This document shows, one piece after another, positions 9,059 to 20,268 of a stretch of 64,000 bases of DNA. This DNA is from Anniella stebbinsi (Eukaryota > Chordata > Lepidosauria > Squamata > Anniellidae). The notes under the pieces were generated by a model. The model was not told the origin of the DNA. It did no database searches and saw only the letters and a list, made by a program, of their open reading frames with translations. Every line of letters begins with the position of its first letter. Positions within the stretch are counted from its first letter, which is position 1. The stretch covers positions 272,622,310 through 272,686,309 of the forward strand of contig JARDYH010000002.1 of the NCBI GenBank assembly GCA_029215795.1, in the 5' to 3' direction. The position numbers and the translations under genes were made by a program.

Positions 9059-10470
9059 ATATATAAATAAATGTAAATGAAAACAAAAACCATTTCTGCC
9101 TGTTTTTCTTTTATTGGCTGATTGATAGTTAAACTTTCTAGAGATTCCCCTGTAGGGAACCTTCACCAGTATCTGCCTGTGTGCTTTATGGCTGTTTGAT
9201 GAAAAGGATGTGGCTTAAAGTTTGTCATTTATAGGGGAAGGGTGTAGCATAAATGGAGCACCACAAAATGCAGAACCCGTCAAAGAATTTTCATTTTCAA
9301 CTACCACATGTGGAGCCTTTGACCTTCAAGGATGAAAACAGCTTCCCTGGAGATTGAAAACTGCTAGCTGAGCAACCAATCCCATGTGGAAAACACAGAG
9401 AGAGAAAGAACAACCAAGGAGAGAGAGGTTTGGTGTCTCTTGGAATACCAGATACATGTGTGAAAAGGGAACCAATAAATGTGGAAATGTTGTCAGTCAG
9501 GAACTCTTACATAAGAATATGGTAGTGAAAGACTCATTGCTCCAGAACTACCAGACCAATTTTTAAAGTAAAGCCTAGTGCAGACATGCAGAAAAACTTG
9601 AATGTTCAAAAAAGTTCAAAGCTCAAGATTTAATAATAATTAATTAGGTGGGCCCCAGATGCAGCTGTGTGATTAGGCTGTTGCCGCCAGCAGGGAAGGG
9701 AAAGGGGATGGAGGTGGCCTATCGAGGCATGCAAGGAAGGGAGGGGCCATGATGCATGCAAATTACGGAAGGTGTTCACTATGCATAAGACACATTTCCA
9801 TTATTCATGAGCTCCTTTGTGGTGAGTGGATTGAGGGGCAAAAAAGCAGGAAAGGAGCAGAGCAGGAAAGGAGCACCCATGGCAACATGAACTTTACACT
9901 AGTACTTAAGAATCAAGTGCCTCCTTAGTTAATGGTTCTGAACAGAATTAAAGGCAAGGATGAGATTAACTCAGTGTTTGTACTTCCTAAAGGGTTGCCT
10001 TCTGAAGGATGTGAAGGACAAGGACATCTTTCCTTCATCTGAACATGAGTCTTACTCTGTTGATGTGTTCCTTGCCTCCCACAGTGAGCAGGGATGGAGG
10101 GAGAGCCCCTGAGGTTTGCTCCTTATGACCTATTATTGATCAGTTGAATGCACAACAAAGGCCCCTATGCACATACAACTGTATACACATAGAGGCTCAC
10201 CCTGAGATTTAGCTGAAGAGTCCTGAAGACTCTGAGAAGATGGCTTAAACCATGGAGAAACATGGCAAACTCAACCACATCTCACTTTCCTAAGGTTACA
10301 CAGTGCATCTCTGCTTGATCCCCCACCTCTTTGGCCTGTCCACCTTCACATTACTTGGAGAGCAAGGGTGGACTGCTCACCTGCATTGGAACAAGGTGCC
10401 CCTTTTTCCATGAGTCATCATTGGGTGAATCCTGTCTTACCTGTCCAGTGAGCTGATCGCTAGATACTAG
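9059..10470. other. Unassigned sequence without recognised gene
   Basis: I read this stretch on both strands and recognise no family. It includes a purine-rich part at 9690-9870 ('gggaaggggatggagg'). Open frames here are short and show no motif. Confidence 0.4.
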
Positions 10471-10625
10471 GTGAATAGAGGTTTGGGACTCTAAATCCCA
10501 ACAGCCCCTTTCACCATGGCCAATAGTCAAGGATAATGGGAATTGACATCCAAAACTCCGGAGGAGACCAGAGGTAGGATAATATGGTACCCTACTGCTG
10601 ATCCCAGTGCTGGTAGGGGCCAGTG
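10471..10625. mobile_element. Palindromic nonautonomous element ('actccaaatccc' type), decayed
   Basis: The text 'gggactctaaatcccaacagcccc...catggccaatagtcaaggataatgggaattgacatccaaaac' is the diverged form of a palindromic squamate repeat seen better at 22433-22571 and 26463-26590. The two halves contain the complementary 'ggactacaactccc' and 'gggagttgtagtcc' motifs. It has no coding capacity. Confidence 0.55.
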
Positions 10626-12004
10626 CCGGCATTGGCGCAAACACCGCCTCTACTACTGGTGGTGGTAATGTAGCACTTTTGTGGACATGCCCCCAAATAA
10701 CCATGAATGCTGCTTTCTGGAAGGCATGACCTGCCCCTTTCAGAAACTTGCATTTCCTGTCATTTATAAGACCAACAAAACAAGTGTGAGTATTTCCAAA
10801 CCAATGATTTAATGGGCAGTTCTGCAGTTCCAATGTATGCACAAAGTTGCCTGTGCTTTACTCATTTATTTCTTTAAAACTCCGAAAATAAAACCGGAGG
10901 TGAGGAGAGGGCTACTTTTCAGCCGATAACATAGGACACATGGGGACTAGATGTTTCTAAACTGTCCTCCCACATGAGTGAAGGGGCCCACGTTCTCCTG
11001 GAAGAAAATAGGCAGAATATATTGAAATTCAGCCCGAGAGATTTGCAGGTGGGATGTTTCCAGACAGCTCCCTCGATATATTGAGATCACTTCGAAGAGC
11101 AATTCTCTTGTGGCTAATGTGTGAGTTGTATAGTTAAAAAAAATCTCCGTGAAATATGATTAGATTATCAGCCAAGTATTTCAAACTGAACTTTGGACCT
11201 TCTTCAAGAAAGGACTTTAGCAACATAAAGATCCTCTCTACAGAATAAAAATGTAAATATTTATGAGATTTCTAAAGCTCTATACAAATGTTTAGCTGCC
11301 TTAACAGCACTGCAACATATCAGTTTTGAATTACCGTCTCTCCCCACTGCCTCCACCACATTCAAAATAGAAGAGTTCTGTTTTTTCTGTTTCACACTCA
11401 TGTGAATCTTGTTTTTCTAATTTGTTCCCGCTACCCCAGAGATGGCATGAGCTATACATCAGCAAGGGGAGGACTCTTTGCAGATGCTTCACACCCATAC
11501 ATCATCCAAGCGATGGCATGTTGATAATATCGTACGTGATCTCTCACATCCACAAAGCGCTATGGTGCTAAAGAGATGCCACTTTTCATTATTAATTATC
11601 CCCATTTATCATCGCAGTGTGATGTCACCCGGTGCTCACAGATATGACCCCCTTGGACATGAGGCGAAAGAGTATTTTCAATAGAATGATGAAATGGAGC
11701 TGAATAATTGGAAATATCAGAAAAGAGATAATGACATAAGGGATTATATCCTTTAAAGAAAGGCTGCACACACCTGTAATCCAGGCTATGTTCTTATGGG
11801 TAGAATGCAGGAAAATAGGGACCAATCTGTGTGCCTTACTGCTATTCCAAATAAATAAGTCTATATATATTTTTAAAAAACCTATTTAATTAAAATTAGA
11901 TAAATTATTAACACAATGTATATAATACTCTACAAATTATGTAAATAGCATGCAGACAAAATATGCAAGTTAGTGATGGCCTTCTGTTTCACATGCTTTG
12001 CACT
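10626..12004. other. Unassigned sequence
   Basis: I recognise no gene, SINE or LINE. It becomes AT-rich after about 11830. A 163-codon minus-strand open frame ends inside it but has no detectable domain and overlaps the repeat to its left. Confidence 0.4.
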
Positions 12005-12087
12005 GGAATTTATTTATCTATGCATTTATTGCATATCTATACCACCCAATAGCCGAAGCTCTCTGGGCAGTTTACAAAAAATGCTGT
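12005..12087 (-). mobile_element. L2-type LINE 3' terminus, minus strand
   Basis: 'tatctataccacccaatagccgaagctctctgggcagtttac' is the reverse complement of the standard L2 tail 'gtaaactgcccagagagcttcggctattgggtggtat'. Only the last 80 bases remain. It sits directly against a SINE remnant. Confidence 0.7.
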
Positions 12088-12276
12088 GGCAAAGAGATAT
12101 ATACTGAGTCAGACCATTGGTTTGTCTAGACTAGTAAAGACTACTCTGGTTCGTTCTCTAAGATATCAGCCTTACCTCATCTTGCCATGGGAGATCATTA
12201 TGCCATTGGAGAAACCTGAGATACGTATGCATGCAAAGCATGTGCCTTAGCACTGAACCATGACTCCTTTGTCCTT
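12088..12276 (-). mobile_element. tRNA-derived SINE remnant, minus strand
   Basis: The plus strand holds 'actgagtcagaccattggtttgtctagactagtaaagactac' and ends 'gcatgcaaagcatgtgccttagcactgaaccatgactcc'. The complement starts as 'ggagtcatggttcagtgctaaggcacatgctttgcatgca', a decayed tRNA-like head with A-box 'TTCAGTG-TAAGGC'. It is the same family as 6800-6956. Confidence 0.65.
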
Positions 12277-12324
12277 AAAAAGATGCCTTGCTGTAGCACC
12301 CTCTCCTGACCAGTTGGGGAGTGT

Positions 12325-12985
12325 TTAACCTGTTCTGAATGGGGTTGCCCTCCCCATGAAAGATAAGTGAATTGCTTGGAGGTTCTCCTGGATCCATCAT
12401 TGTCACTTGAGTCTCAGGCGACCTCAGTGGCATGGAGTGTGTTCTACCAGTTTGGCTGGTGGTGTAGCTATGCCCCTATCTAGCCAGAGATGACCTGGCT
12501 TCAGTAGTCTATGCACTGGTATCCTCCAAATTAGATTACTGCAAGGTGCTCTGCATGGGACTGCACTTGGTTTGGAAGCTTGCAGCCTGTGCAAAATACA
12601 ACAGCCAGATTGATTGCAGGGACAAGAAGGTTTAAATATATAACACCAATTCTGGGAGAGGGCCTTTTCAGTAGTACCCCCTAACTGTGGAATGATCTCC
12701 CCACTGAGGTCCACCTGGCACTAACATTGTGATCTTTTCAGTGCCAGATGAAGTTTGTCCTCGACTCCCAGGCATTTGATGGCATATGATGGGATTTTAA
12801 TATCTGTTGTTTTATTGGGTCTCAGTATGTCATGGTAACTGTTTTAGCTGATTAATTTGTTTAACATTTTGTATATTAAAGCATTTTATATTAAGTTTTG
12901 TATTTTTTGTGAAGCATCCAGAGAGCTCTTGCTATTGAGGACTATAACAATACATATGGTAAAATACAATGCAATAAAAAAATAA
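12325..12985 (+). pseudogene. L2-clade LINE, C-terminal ORF2 and 3' tail, decayed
   Basis: Compared with 23660-24566, this copy shows the same order: 'cctgttctgaatggggttgccctcccc', 'ttgcttggaggttctcctggatccatc', 'cacttgagtctcagg', 'gcctccaaattagattactgcaa', 'gagggccttttcagtagtaccccctaactgtggaatgatctcc', then an AT-rich tail ending in 'aataaaaaaataatg'. The encoded protein would be the region after the polymerase core, with 'LEAQVAS', 'SKLDYCN' and 'NAAARL' blocks. Frameshifts and stops break it throughout. It is 5'-truncated. Confidence 0.8.
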
Positions 12986-14340
12986 TGATAGCACTATACA
13001 TTTCAGAGAATACATACCTAGCAAATGCTACTCAGTATCTCTGAAAAGTAAGACTATGCACAGAGGTGTAGTGGTAAATTTTGAAGTGCAAGCGCTCCTC
13101 ATGACAGTCCCCATGGCTACACCTCCAAGGAAAGTCCAAAAATATAGGCAGCAGTGTGGACCCATAGCAACAAACCAGTTCTAGAAATTGTATCTCCAGC
13201 AGGAGAAAGTCTTTTGGAAAGATAATGGAGTGAGTTCCCTGTAAAGAGAATGAGACTTTTTATTAGTTGTGATGATGATGATGATGATTTACTTAATTGC
13301 CCATTCCAGAACAAGCCATCCCCCAAATACCTTGCATTTCAACCCATAACAATATATTGCGGCCGAGAAAATTCGCACACACACACTGCCCCCAGCTATT
13401 GTGAGAATTGTAGCTAGGTTCAGAGGAAATAGGGAATTCTGAAGGAGGAGGCAGATGACATCAGTGTCCCTGCTAATAAAAAATTGCCAGTGCTGTACCC
13501 CTGTGAGTCCTGGCTCCACTCCACCACTGACTATGCATATTTAGATTCTGAAACAGTCCAATCTCTCCCCGCTCCCCACATCCTGCACATCTCGTTACAT
13601 GCAAATAATGCAGAACACAGTGCCACTTTGGAGGTCTCTGTTCAGACAATGATCTACCCCGATGTCTTTGATAAAGTGACAAATGGCGAACAATCTGCAT
13701 TTGTATTTCTCTCTGAATTTATTTCCATTTCAGTCTTCATAAATTTGAACAATGCCTTCTAAAGTCTTGTCTTTCAGCAGGCATGATTGACACTTATTTA
13801 GCGCAGTCTTCTAAAACAAGCATGACTCACAGCCCCTGGGCACATAGCACATGGAGGCATTGTTCTATGCACAGTTGAAATAGAGAAGAGGAAGAAGGCT
13901 GGTGCAGAATAAACAAAGCTCTTTCTCAATTGGTTTGGATTAAAACTAATGGGCTGCTTAAACTTCACCCAGAGCAGTGAGGCATTGTCAAAGCAAAAGC
14001 AAAACCCTCAGAAGGCAGTTGGAGCCTTTTGACACCATCACTGGCAGTGTGCGACAACCAGCACATTGTAGTTAGATTTGCCACCCAAAGCTTGACTAAA
14101 GTAGTATCTGATGCAAATGTGGGTTTCCTCCTTGGGTGTGTGCGTGTGTGAGGACTTTGAGGAAAATCTGAGAGTTTTGATCAGACAAGTAAAATTTCTG
14201 GCCGTAAAATTGACCACAGATATTGCATAAAAGAGAATTCAAAAGAAAAGTGGAGGTCTCCATTGTAGTCACTGTGCTATTCTGCACTTGAGATCTGCAC
14301 CCGCACATGTCAAATATTGCAGGAGTGGGCAGAAGGTACA
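12986..14340. other. Unassigned sequence
   Basis: I see no gene. A (GAT)n run lies at about 13269-13287. Part near 14545-14605 ('gttgaaatcaatgggatttact', just outside this interval) resembles a widely dispersed palindromic repeat of the window (see 43784-43878). Confidence 0.35.
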
Positions 14341-14432
14341 TACTAGATGTTTTGGACTTCAATTCCTAGAAGCCCCAGCCAGTATGGTCAGTGGTCAGGT
14401 ATGCTGGGAGTGGAAGTCCAAAGCAGAAAGAT
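14341..14432. mobile_element. Palindromic nonautonomous element, core only
   Basis: 'tagatgttttggacttcaattcctagaagccccagccagtatgg' is followed by 'caggtatgctgggagtggaagtccaaagc', the two complementary arms of the same family as 22433-22571. The outer parts are missing. Confidence 0.65.
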
Positions 14433-14772
14433 CTACTTTCTGCCTACACATGAAATAGCGAACTGCATGTGCAGACTCACATGGGTATGATTGGAACAAG
14501 AGACACTCAAAGAACAGCAGTTGTCACAAGTTAAGTTTAGTATGACTTGGATGTAAATGCAGTTGAAATCAATGGGATTTACTATTGAGTAAGGGAGCCA
14601 GCAGATCTCTATTTTATGAACTGGAGATGCACAGCTTCACATTATCAAAGTAAAGGAAAATCGATTCTTCACAAAGGCAAACAGGTGGAAGATCGCACTG
14701 GTGGACTATCAGAAAAAGGGTTAAAGGGGGGAATTTAAAAAATCATAAAAAATCAAGGGATGAACCAATCTA

Positions 14773-14780
14773 ATTCAATC
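14773..14780. repeat. Left target-site duplication of the 14781-15470 element
   Basis: attcaatc here and attcaaac at 15471-15478 match at 7 of 8 positions. Confidence 0.8.
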
Positions 14781-15470
14781 TAGGGATGTGCACGCCTGAA
14801 AATATCGTATTTTATTGTTATCATAATTTCGGTACAAAAAATTCATCGTCTCCGATAATATCGTAGGTTAATCATATCGTCTGCACGATAATTATTGGAA
14901 ATCTGCTATTTAATTTGCAGCCCCATTGTGCCCTATAGAGCTGAATTTTTGTTTTTAGAGAAAATGCCTGTAACTTCTGTATTTTCAAAGTTACAGGCTT
15001 GAAACTTGGTCACAATGCTTATGGGGTATGCCTAAGTATGTGTATGAAATTTGAGATCAATCCGTCCAACCCTCGATTTTATTTGATTTTTTTAAAAGAT
15101 CCAGCAACTTTTTGACAGGTATGAATGAACGCACATGGCAAGCTGTCATTCTGACCTGTCAGAACTTAAACGATCATTAATAAATTCATATAAAATCGAG
15201 GGTTTGAAGGATCGATCTCAAATTTCATACACATACTTAGGCATACCCCATAAGCACTGTGACCAAGTTTTACGCCTCTAACTTTTAAAATACAGAAGTT
15301 ATAGGTTTATTTATATGGCAGTCTGATAATCTGATATAATCGGGCTGAACATTTTCAGATCGGCTATTTATCGGAGGTTTTTCTATCGTATCGTTATTGT
15401 TAATCGGATGTCCGATAACAACCTTAGTGTATCGTTATCGAACATTTTAATGATACGATACACATCCCTA
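14781..15470. mobile_element. AT-rich nonautonomous hAT-like element, 690 bp
   Basis: It begins 'tagggatgtgcac' and ends 'acacatcccta', the same terminus as the GC-rich elements at 5365 and 7228. The flanking 8-mers match at 7 of 8 positions. The interior is different: AT-rich, rich in 'cgata' and 'tatcgt' motifs near both ends, with a large internal inverted repeat. For example, 15016-15060 (starting 'tgcttatggggtatgcc') is nearly the complement of about 15212-15256. No transposase is encoded. It is most simply a nonautonomous derivative mobilised by the same enzyme as its GC-rich relatives. Confidence 0.8.
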
Positions 15471-15478
15471 ATTCAAAC

Positions 15479-16126
15479 TTGGCATGCCAAAAGCTCTCCT
15501 TGAGAGCTCTCAAGATGCCAAGTTTTATCTCTTTATCTTAAAAATGTGAGAACTGCGGGCAAGGAGAGTGGGGTTGGAGCAGTAAAAAGTTCATTCCAAT
15601 GTTCGACACAGTGTGCTGGAGGAAGAGAACCACCCAGCCCTCCCCTTTTGTCAGCAAGTTTCCATTTAAAGCACACACACCCAACAAAGGAAAAATCAAG
15701 AGGACAGCACTACACGGAGGTTTAAGAGCGAATTAAAGTTGCTGGGGAAAATAATCCAGACTTTCCCCACACCAAAATAATATGCAAAACAGAGGAAAAG
15801 AGGTGAAATGGGTGCAGGACAAGGATGACATCATGTGAGTCTCGCGCTGCAAAACCAGATACCAGACATGGTGAGAGTGAGTTAAACCGCTGGTGTGATG
15901 GAGCTCAATATTACTTGCATACATAAAAGAAGGTGGAGAGGAATAGTCATACTGCTGATGATTGCTTTTTTAAAAGTCATCCCGCTAGATATATATCCCC
16001 TATATACCCTTATGAAAGTCTCAGACAATGGACAATTTCAGAGAGTCCCAAAGACTTATAAAAATGCAAAACAACCGCTTGGATGTTGCTATGGGAGTTA
16101 GCCTTATTCTTTTTTGTTGCTTTGAA
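15479..16126. other. Unassigned sequence
   Basis: I see no recognisable gene or repeat. The first part (15485-15520) has a short inverted repeat, 'cttggcatgcc' and 'aagatgccaag'. Confidence 0.35.
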
Positions 16127-16166
<40 letters not shown>

Positions 16167-16169
16167 CCC
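16127..16169. repeat. (AC)n microsatellite
   Basis: A dinucleotide run with two interruptions. Confidence 0.9.
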
Positions 16170-16607
16170 TGGTTAGCTGTGTGAGCCAGATTGAAATTAT
16201 ACAGCAGGGCCTCTGAACAGGATTTTCAAGTGTTTTTTTTTTTTATAGAAAAGTTGTAAAATAGAACACCAAAAATCACATGCTTTGAACCTGTGAGGTG
16301 TTGGTGGCTAGAAAGATACTTGTGAATTTTTTGTAGCTACTTACTTCACATCTGTTGAAATACTAATGAACAGTAAGGAGGAAATTTCACTTTCCTAAGT
16401 ACAAATATAGCCTTCAGAAATTTGGAAAAGGCAATGTCCCTATACTAGAGATGTATGAGTAATTTATTTCAGTTCATTTGTGACCAGAATTCATCCCACT
16501 TGGACCTCCCGAATGCAAATGTGAACAGAAGGGCAATCCATGGTCAAAGCTTGCACATTTGCAAACTTGGGGTGCTGTTTGCAGGAAAACCACAAACCAG
16601 TGTGAGA

Positions 16608-16853
16608 GCCAGTGTGGTGTAGTGGCTAGAGTGTTGGACTGGGAGTCAGGAGATCCAGGTTCTAGTCCCCACTCTGCCATGGAAAATCACAGGGTGACTT
16701 TGGGCCAGTCACAGACTCTCAGCCCAACCTACCTCACAGGGTTGTTGTTGTGAGGATAAAATGGAGAGGAGGAGAAGGAGGAGGAGGATTATGTACATAC
16801 CTTGGGTTCTTTGGAGGAAAAAAGTTGGAGTATAAATGTAATAAATCAATCAA
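16608..16853 (+). mobile_element. Sauria SINE (squamate tRNA-derived SINE)
   Basis: The head 'gccagtgtggtgt' leads into an RNA polymerase III A box at 16615-16631 (tggtgtagtggctagag) and a B box at 16658-16668 (ggttctagtcc). The body follows with 'actctgccatgg', 'gggccagtcac', 'cctacctcacagggttgttg' and 'tgaggataaaatgg'. It ends 'tataaatgtaataaatcaatcaaa'. The order and text are those of Sauria SINEs, which are restricted to squamates and are thought to borrow LINE machinery for transposition. A GGA-rich expansion occurs near 16762-16790. This is the best taxonomic marker of the window. Confidence 0.93.
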
Positions 16854-16859
16854 ATGCAT

Positions 16860-17100
16860 CTAAATTCATACATTAGAAAAATGTGCATTAACATGTGTAT
16901 TTTTTGTTAAAAAAGTAAAAGTGTGTAATCAATGGGAGAAGATTGCACACTTTTGAATGCACCCAACATATGTGAAAAGAAAAGGGGAAAAAAAGCTTGC
17001 AATCTGATATGGACACAAGTCTGACTGAGTTTCAAGGTGGAACTTGGAGAACCTGAACAGGCTTGGGTTTTGCTGATTTCCACATCCCGACTCTACACCA
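16860..17100. repeat. Dispersed repeat of unknown class (pair with 23330-23600)
   Basis: The order of phrases here is 'tgtgcatta', 'aatcaatgggagaagattgcac', 'ctgatatggacacaagtc', 'ttcaaggtggaacttggagaacctgaacaggctt' and 'ttttgctgatttccaca'. It recurs with substitutions at 23330-23600. I cannot name the family. Confidence 0.5.
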
Positions 17101-17157
17101 AATGTTTCGTCTTGAGGAGAGAATTATGAATGTATCAAACAAAGGAGAAGTATGTTC

Positions 17158-17285
17158 AGCTTGTATCCTGCCCTTCCTCCAAGGAGTTCAGAATGATGTA
17201 CATGTTTCTCTCCCCTCCCCCAGTGATTTTATTGTTAAAACAATCCTATGAGGTATCCTAGGCTGAGAAAGAGTGACTGAAACAA
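17158..17285 (-). mobile_element. Sauria SINE 3' part, minus strand
   Basis: 'tatcctgcccttcctccaaggagttcagaatgatgtacatg' and 'aacaatcctatgaggtatcctaggctgagaaagagtgactg' are the reverse complement of the SINE body and tail. The tRNA-like head is absent, as expected from 5' truncation or deletion. Confidence 0.75.
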
Positions 17286-17305
17286 AATCAACATTGAACT
17301 TCATT

Positions 17306-17508
17306 GACCCTGCTCAGATGAAACGTTAAGCCATAGTGGCTAAGCATTTTGAGGTAAACATTATGGCTTTAGTGTGCCATGTGAGCCATAACTTATGTGA
17401 ACCATTCCTAACTATGGTGGCCGTATCACCATGGTTTAAACTCACTAACCATTAGCTGCAAAATGGTTAGTGTCCTAACCATAGCTTGGTGTGTTGTCTG
17501 AACAGGCC
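17306..17508. mobile_element. Palindromic MITE, 'ctgttcagacaaca' termini, copy 1
   Basis: The left end reads 'gaccctgctcagatgaaac' and the right end 'gtgttgtctgaacaggcc', imperfect inverted repeats. The interior holds complementary 'taaccat' and 'atggtta' motifs many times over. A related copy lies at 60523-60710. It is noncoding. The superfamily is unknown because I cannot see a clear target duplication. Confidence 0.65.
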
Positions 17509-18199
17509 CACTGTTAAGTAAAATTTTGGACTTGAACTTAGTTCTCCATCTTCCTGATTCCAATCCAGCCTTCCATGCATTGCACCATAGTGGCTTCTCT
17601 GAGTACAGTTTTCCCATGACCATGAGTTTTAAAGTTAGGTTTGGACTTTTTTCATGTCCTCTTTTCTTCCAATCATTGCATCGTTGGCCAACTTCGCCCA
17701 CTTCAAATCCATAAGTTTCTCTAAAAGAAAAGCATAACAGACAGGGATGGGCAATCATCTGCTTGATTGGCCAGAACAATCAGTTGAATTCTTGAGTGTT
17801 CAAGTCCAACAGTCAACAAACTTCAACTGGCTTTTCAGGTGTTCAGTACAAACACTCAAGTATCCCAATTCCTTGCCACCTCCACTTTACCACCCTCCCT
17901 GTAGTTCCCCCACATCCCCCCAAAGGGGGGAAAATCCTTACAGTGAGGAGGCAGAGGAGGTAGTAGCAAACAGCAGAGGGCAAAGGAACTGGAAGAACAG
18001 TGGGAGGGACAGGAATGTGAGTTCCACAAACACAAGATGCAAATGCTAGCCAATTCCACACAGTCCTGGCGCCACATGGAGCTTATTTTCAGTCAGAGAT
18101 CATGACTATCTTCTAGCTATCATCTATTTATCTATATCTATCTATATATTAGGTGGAACTCTCTCAAGATAGTATACAGGATGAAAAAACACACAGAAT

Positions 18200-18640
18200 G
18201 GATACATCAAGAAGAACTTATTCAATAAAACTAAAAAAAAAAAAAACACCTCCAGAGATTACCGATACATATCAATACAATCAGAATTTACCAATAAAAC
18301 CTGCAACCCAGACATTACAGGAAGACCAGGAAAAACAGGTGATTTGTCAGAGCTTTCCTGAAGACCTGCAAGAAAGGGGCCCAAAGAAGTGCCGATGAAA
18401 GTTATTCCAGGAGTGTAGGGCCACTACTGAAAAAGACTTCTCCCTCGTACTCATCAGCCTAAGCACCCTTGGTGTCCAGCAAGTGAGAAAGGACTCTGTT
18501 GATGTCCTCAGTGTGTGGGCAGGCTGGTATAGGTGAAAGCAGTTCTTCAAGTAGACTGGGCCCAAGTAGTTATGTCCCCGCTTTTGACTCCAACTGACTC
18601 CAGGAGAAGTCCCACGTAGAGCTGGCTGTCATTCACACCC
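18200..18640 (-). mobile_element. L2-type LINE 3' region, minus strand
   Basis: After an A-rich tail region, the plus strand reads 'gagctttcctgaagacctgcaagaaaggggcccaaagaagtg', 'attccaggagtgtagggccactactgaaaaag' and 'gcaggctggtataggtgaaagcagttcttcaagtag'. This is the complement of the LINE 3' coding end and 3' UTR type also seen at 26972-27660 and 34690-35830. It is badly decayed. Confidence 0.55.
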
Positions 18641-19080
18641 AGAATTCAGGCTGAGGGATTTAAAAGTCCCAATTTAAGTCAGTTTGAAAAAGGCTGGGCC
18701 CACCTCACTCTGGGCTGGGGGGCAGCTCTGAACCACAATGCTGACATCTTCAAATCTGTGTAAAATTACTTCCCCCATCTTTGGTAGCAGATCCTGATCT
18801 CACACAACTAGATGTCAAGAACTATCATCCATCAACCATTTAAACAAAAGGCTTGAGAGTAAAATATTGATATGGGTTCTTGTACAAAGTTCTTGTACAA
18901 AATAATGAATGATGTGGATTCCAGCATCATCCTCCAACATCAGGATGCATTGTCACATCATTTTTGGGGTTTTGTTTTGTTTTGTTTTTTGCAGCTTGGT
19001 CCATACCAAACCTGCATTGATTTTGATCAGACGAATGACAAAAGAATGACCATATGATTTAAGAACTGTGCTGTAAAGGG
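18641..19080. other. Unassigned sequence
   Basis: I recognise nothing here except a short (TTTTG)n run near 18970-18988. Confidence 0.35.
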
Positions 19081-19085
19081 ACTGA

Positions 19086-19433
19086 GGCTGCCTCTACATG
19101 AGACGTTTAAAGCTCTTTCAAGTCTCATTAAAATTTTTACCTCTACATGAGCGCAGCACAAATCGGGAGTTGAGGCGTGTTATCTATTCGATTATGCGCA
19201 TTATCAAATGCGCATTAAATAGCGGTTTTATTTTGCTGCGGCCCGTTAAAGTGCATTTTGACTGTAAATAAGCGATTCTCCGCATTAACTACTTCTAAAG
19301 CGCATTTCAAACAACTGGTAAGGCCACCAGTTGTGCGCTCAATTACCTCCCACGTACTGTCATTTACCATAAAGCGCTTCCGAAAAGATGCGCATAATCG
19401 GAGAACCAGGCGTCAAACCGAATTCTTGTAGAG
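19086..19433. mobile_element. Possible MITE, 'cctctacatgag' ends
   Basis: It begins 'ctgcctctacatgagacg', repeats 'cctctacatgagcg' at about 19141, and ends 'gaattcttgtagaggggttc', a rough inverted repeat of the start. The interior has repeated 'gcgcatta' and 'taatgcgc' motifs. The element class is not determined and the boundaries are approximate. Confidence 0.4.
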
Positions 19434-20124
19434 GGGTTCTGAGAAAAAACAGTTTCAACCCATTAAGCTGTTTCAGCCTCCATTAATTAAAGAGATGAGC
19501 TGCAGCTATGTTACGCTGCAATATGCCAGGTTTTCTTTTCCATAATAGGATCTATGAAATGCTAAGAAAATCCAGGATGCTAAATGACAGCATAAATCTA
19601 TATGGAAACATGTATACTTGCTCCATTCTAAAAGAATTGGCCTTTCAGTGAGTTATAATTTAAGATTCAGTATTGTATAAATAAATGTCAGCATAATGAA
19701 ATGGGCAGTTTTTTTTCAGGTTGGAAATGCCTTTCCTTCAATGAAATGGAATCTTTAAAAAAGATTTGCTGATTGGGGGGTGGGAATGTCCAAACTCCAT
19801 TCTCAGAAGTGAAATCTGGGGTAGCAAAGCATTCCTTCTCTCCAACTCTTGGCATCAGTGGTGCAGCTCTTAGAGTTGAAGCCCACCCCCAACCCAGCCC
19901 CTACCCCCAAATGACTACCCCCAAAGTAACAGGCTTGGCATCAGCTTCTGGACTGGTATGGGCATGAACAGGTATGGTCACTTAAGCATCTTTTCTTTCT
20001 TCTTCTTTTGTTATATATAGTCATGGAATGGGCGGCCAAGCATGTGCACCGTTTTGTTAATTTGGTTTAATGTATCAGGAATGTAGAATCAATTGTAAAG
20101 CATGGAATAGTGGTGGTGGCAGGG
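19434..20124. other. Unassigned sequence
   Basis: I see no gene or known repeat. It is AT-rich to 19760 and then has a C-rich part near 19880-19925. Confidence 0.35.
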
Positions 20125-20268
20125 TTCTGACATCAGTGGGACAGTAAATCTGCTCTGGGTTTAGTCAGAACCAATCAGAAGCTATCCAAACTGCAAAGCG
20201 AAGCACCTTGGATAGATCATTTAGAGGTCTGACTGGTTCTGACTGAAACCTGGAGCAGATTTCCTGTG
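20125..20268. mobile_element. Palindromic element, 'gtttcagtcagaacc' type, copy 1
   Basis: The arms 'aaatctgctctgggtttagtcagaacc' and 'ggttctgactgaaacctggagcagattt' are inverted repeats around 'gcaccttggatagatcatttagaggtctgac'. The same core recurs at 53172-53371 and 59375-59522. Noncoding. Confidence 0.65.

Noticed and set aside
10351..10842. 163-codon minus-strand open frame
   Set aside because: It overlaps a palindromic repeat and has no recognisable motif.
16608..16853. Functional tRNA gene (A and B boxes present)
   Set aside because: The boxes belong to a SINE head. The cloverleaf is not maintained and the SINE body and tail follow.
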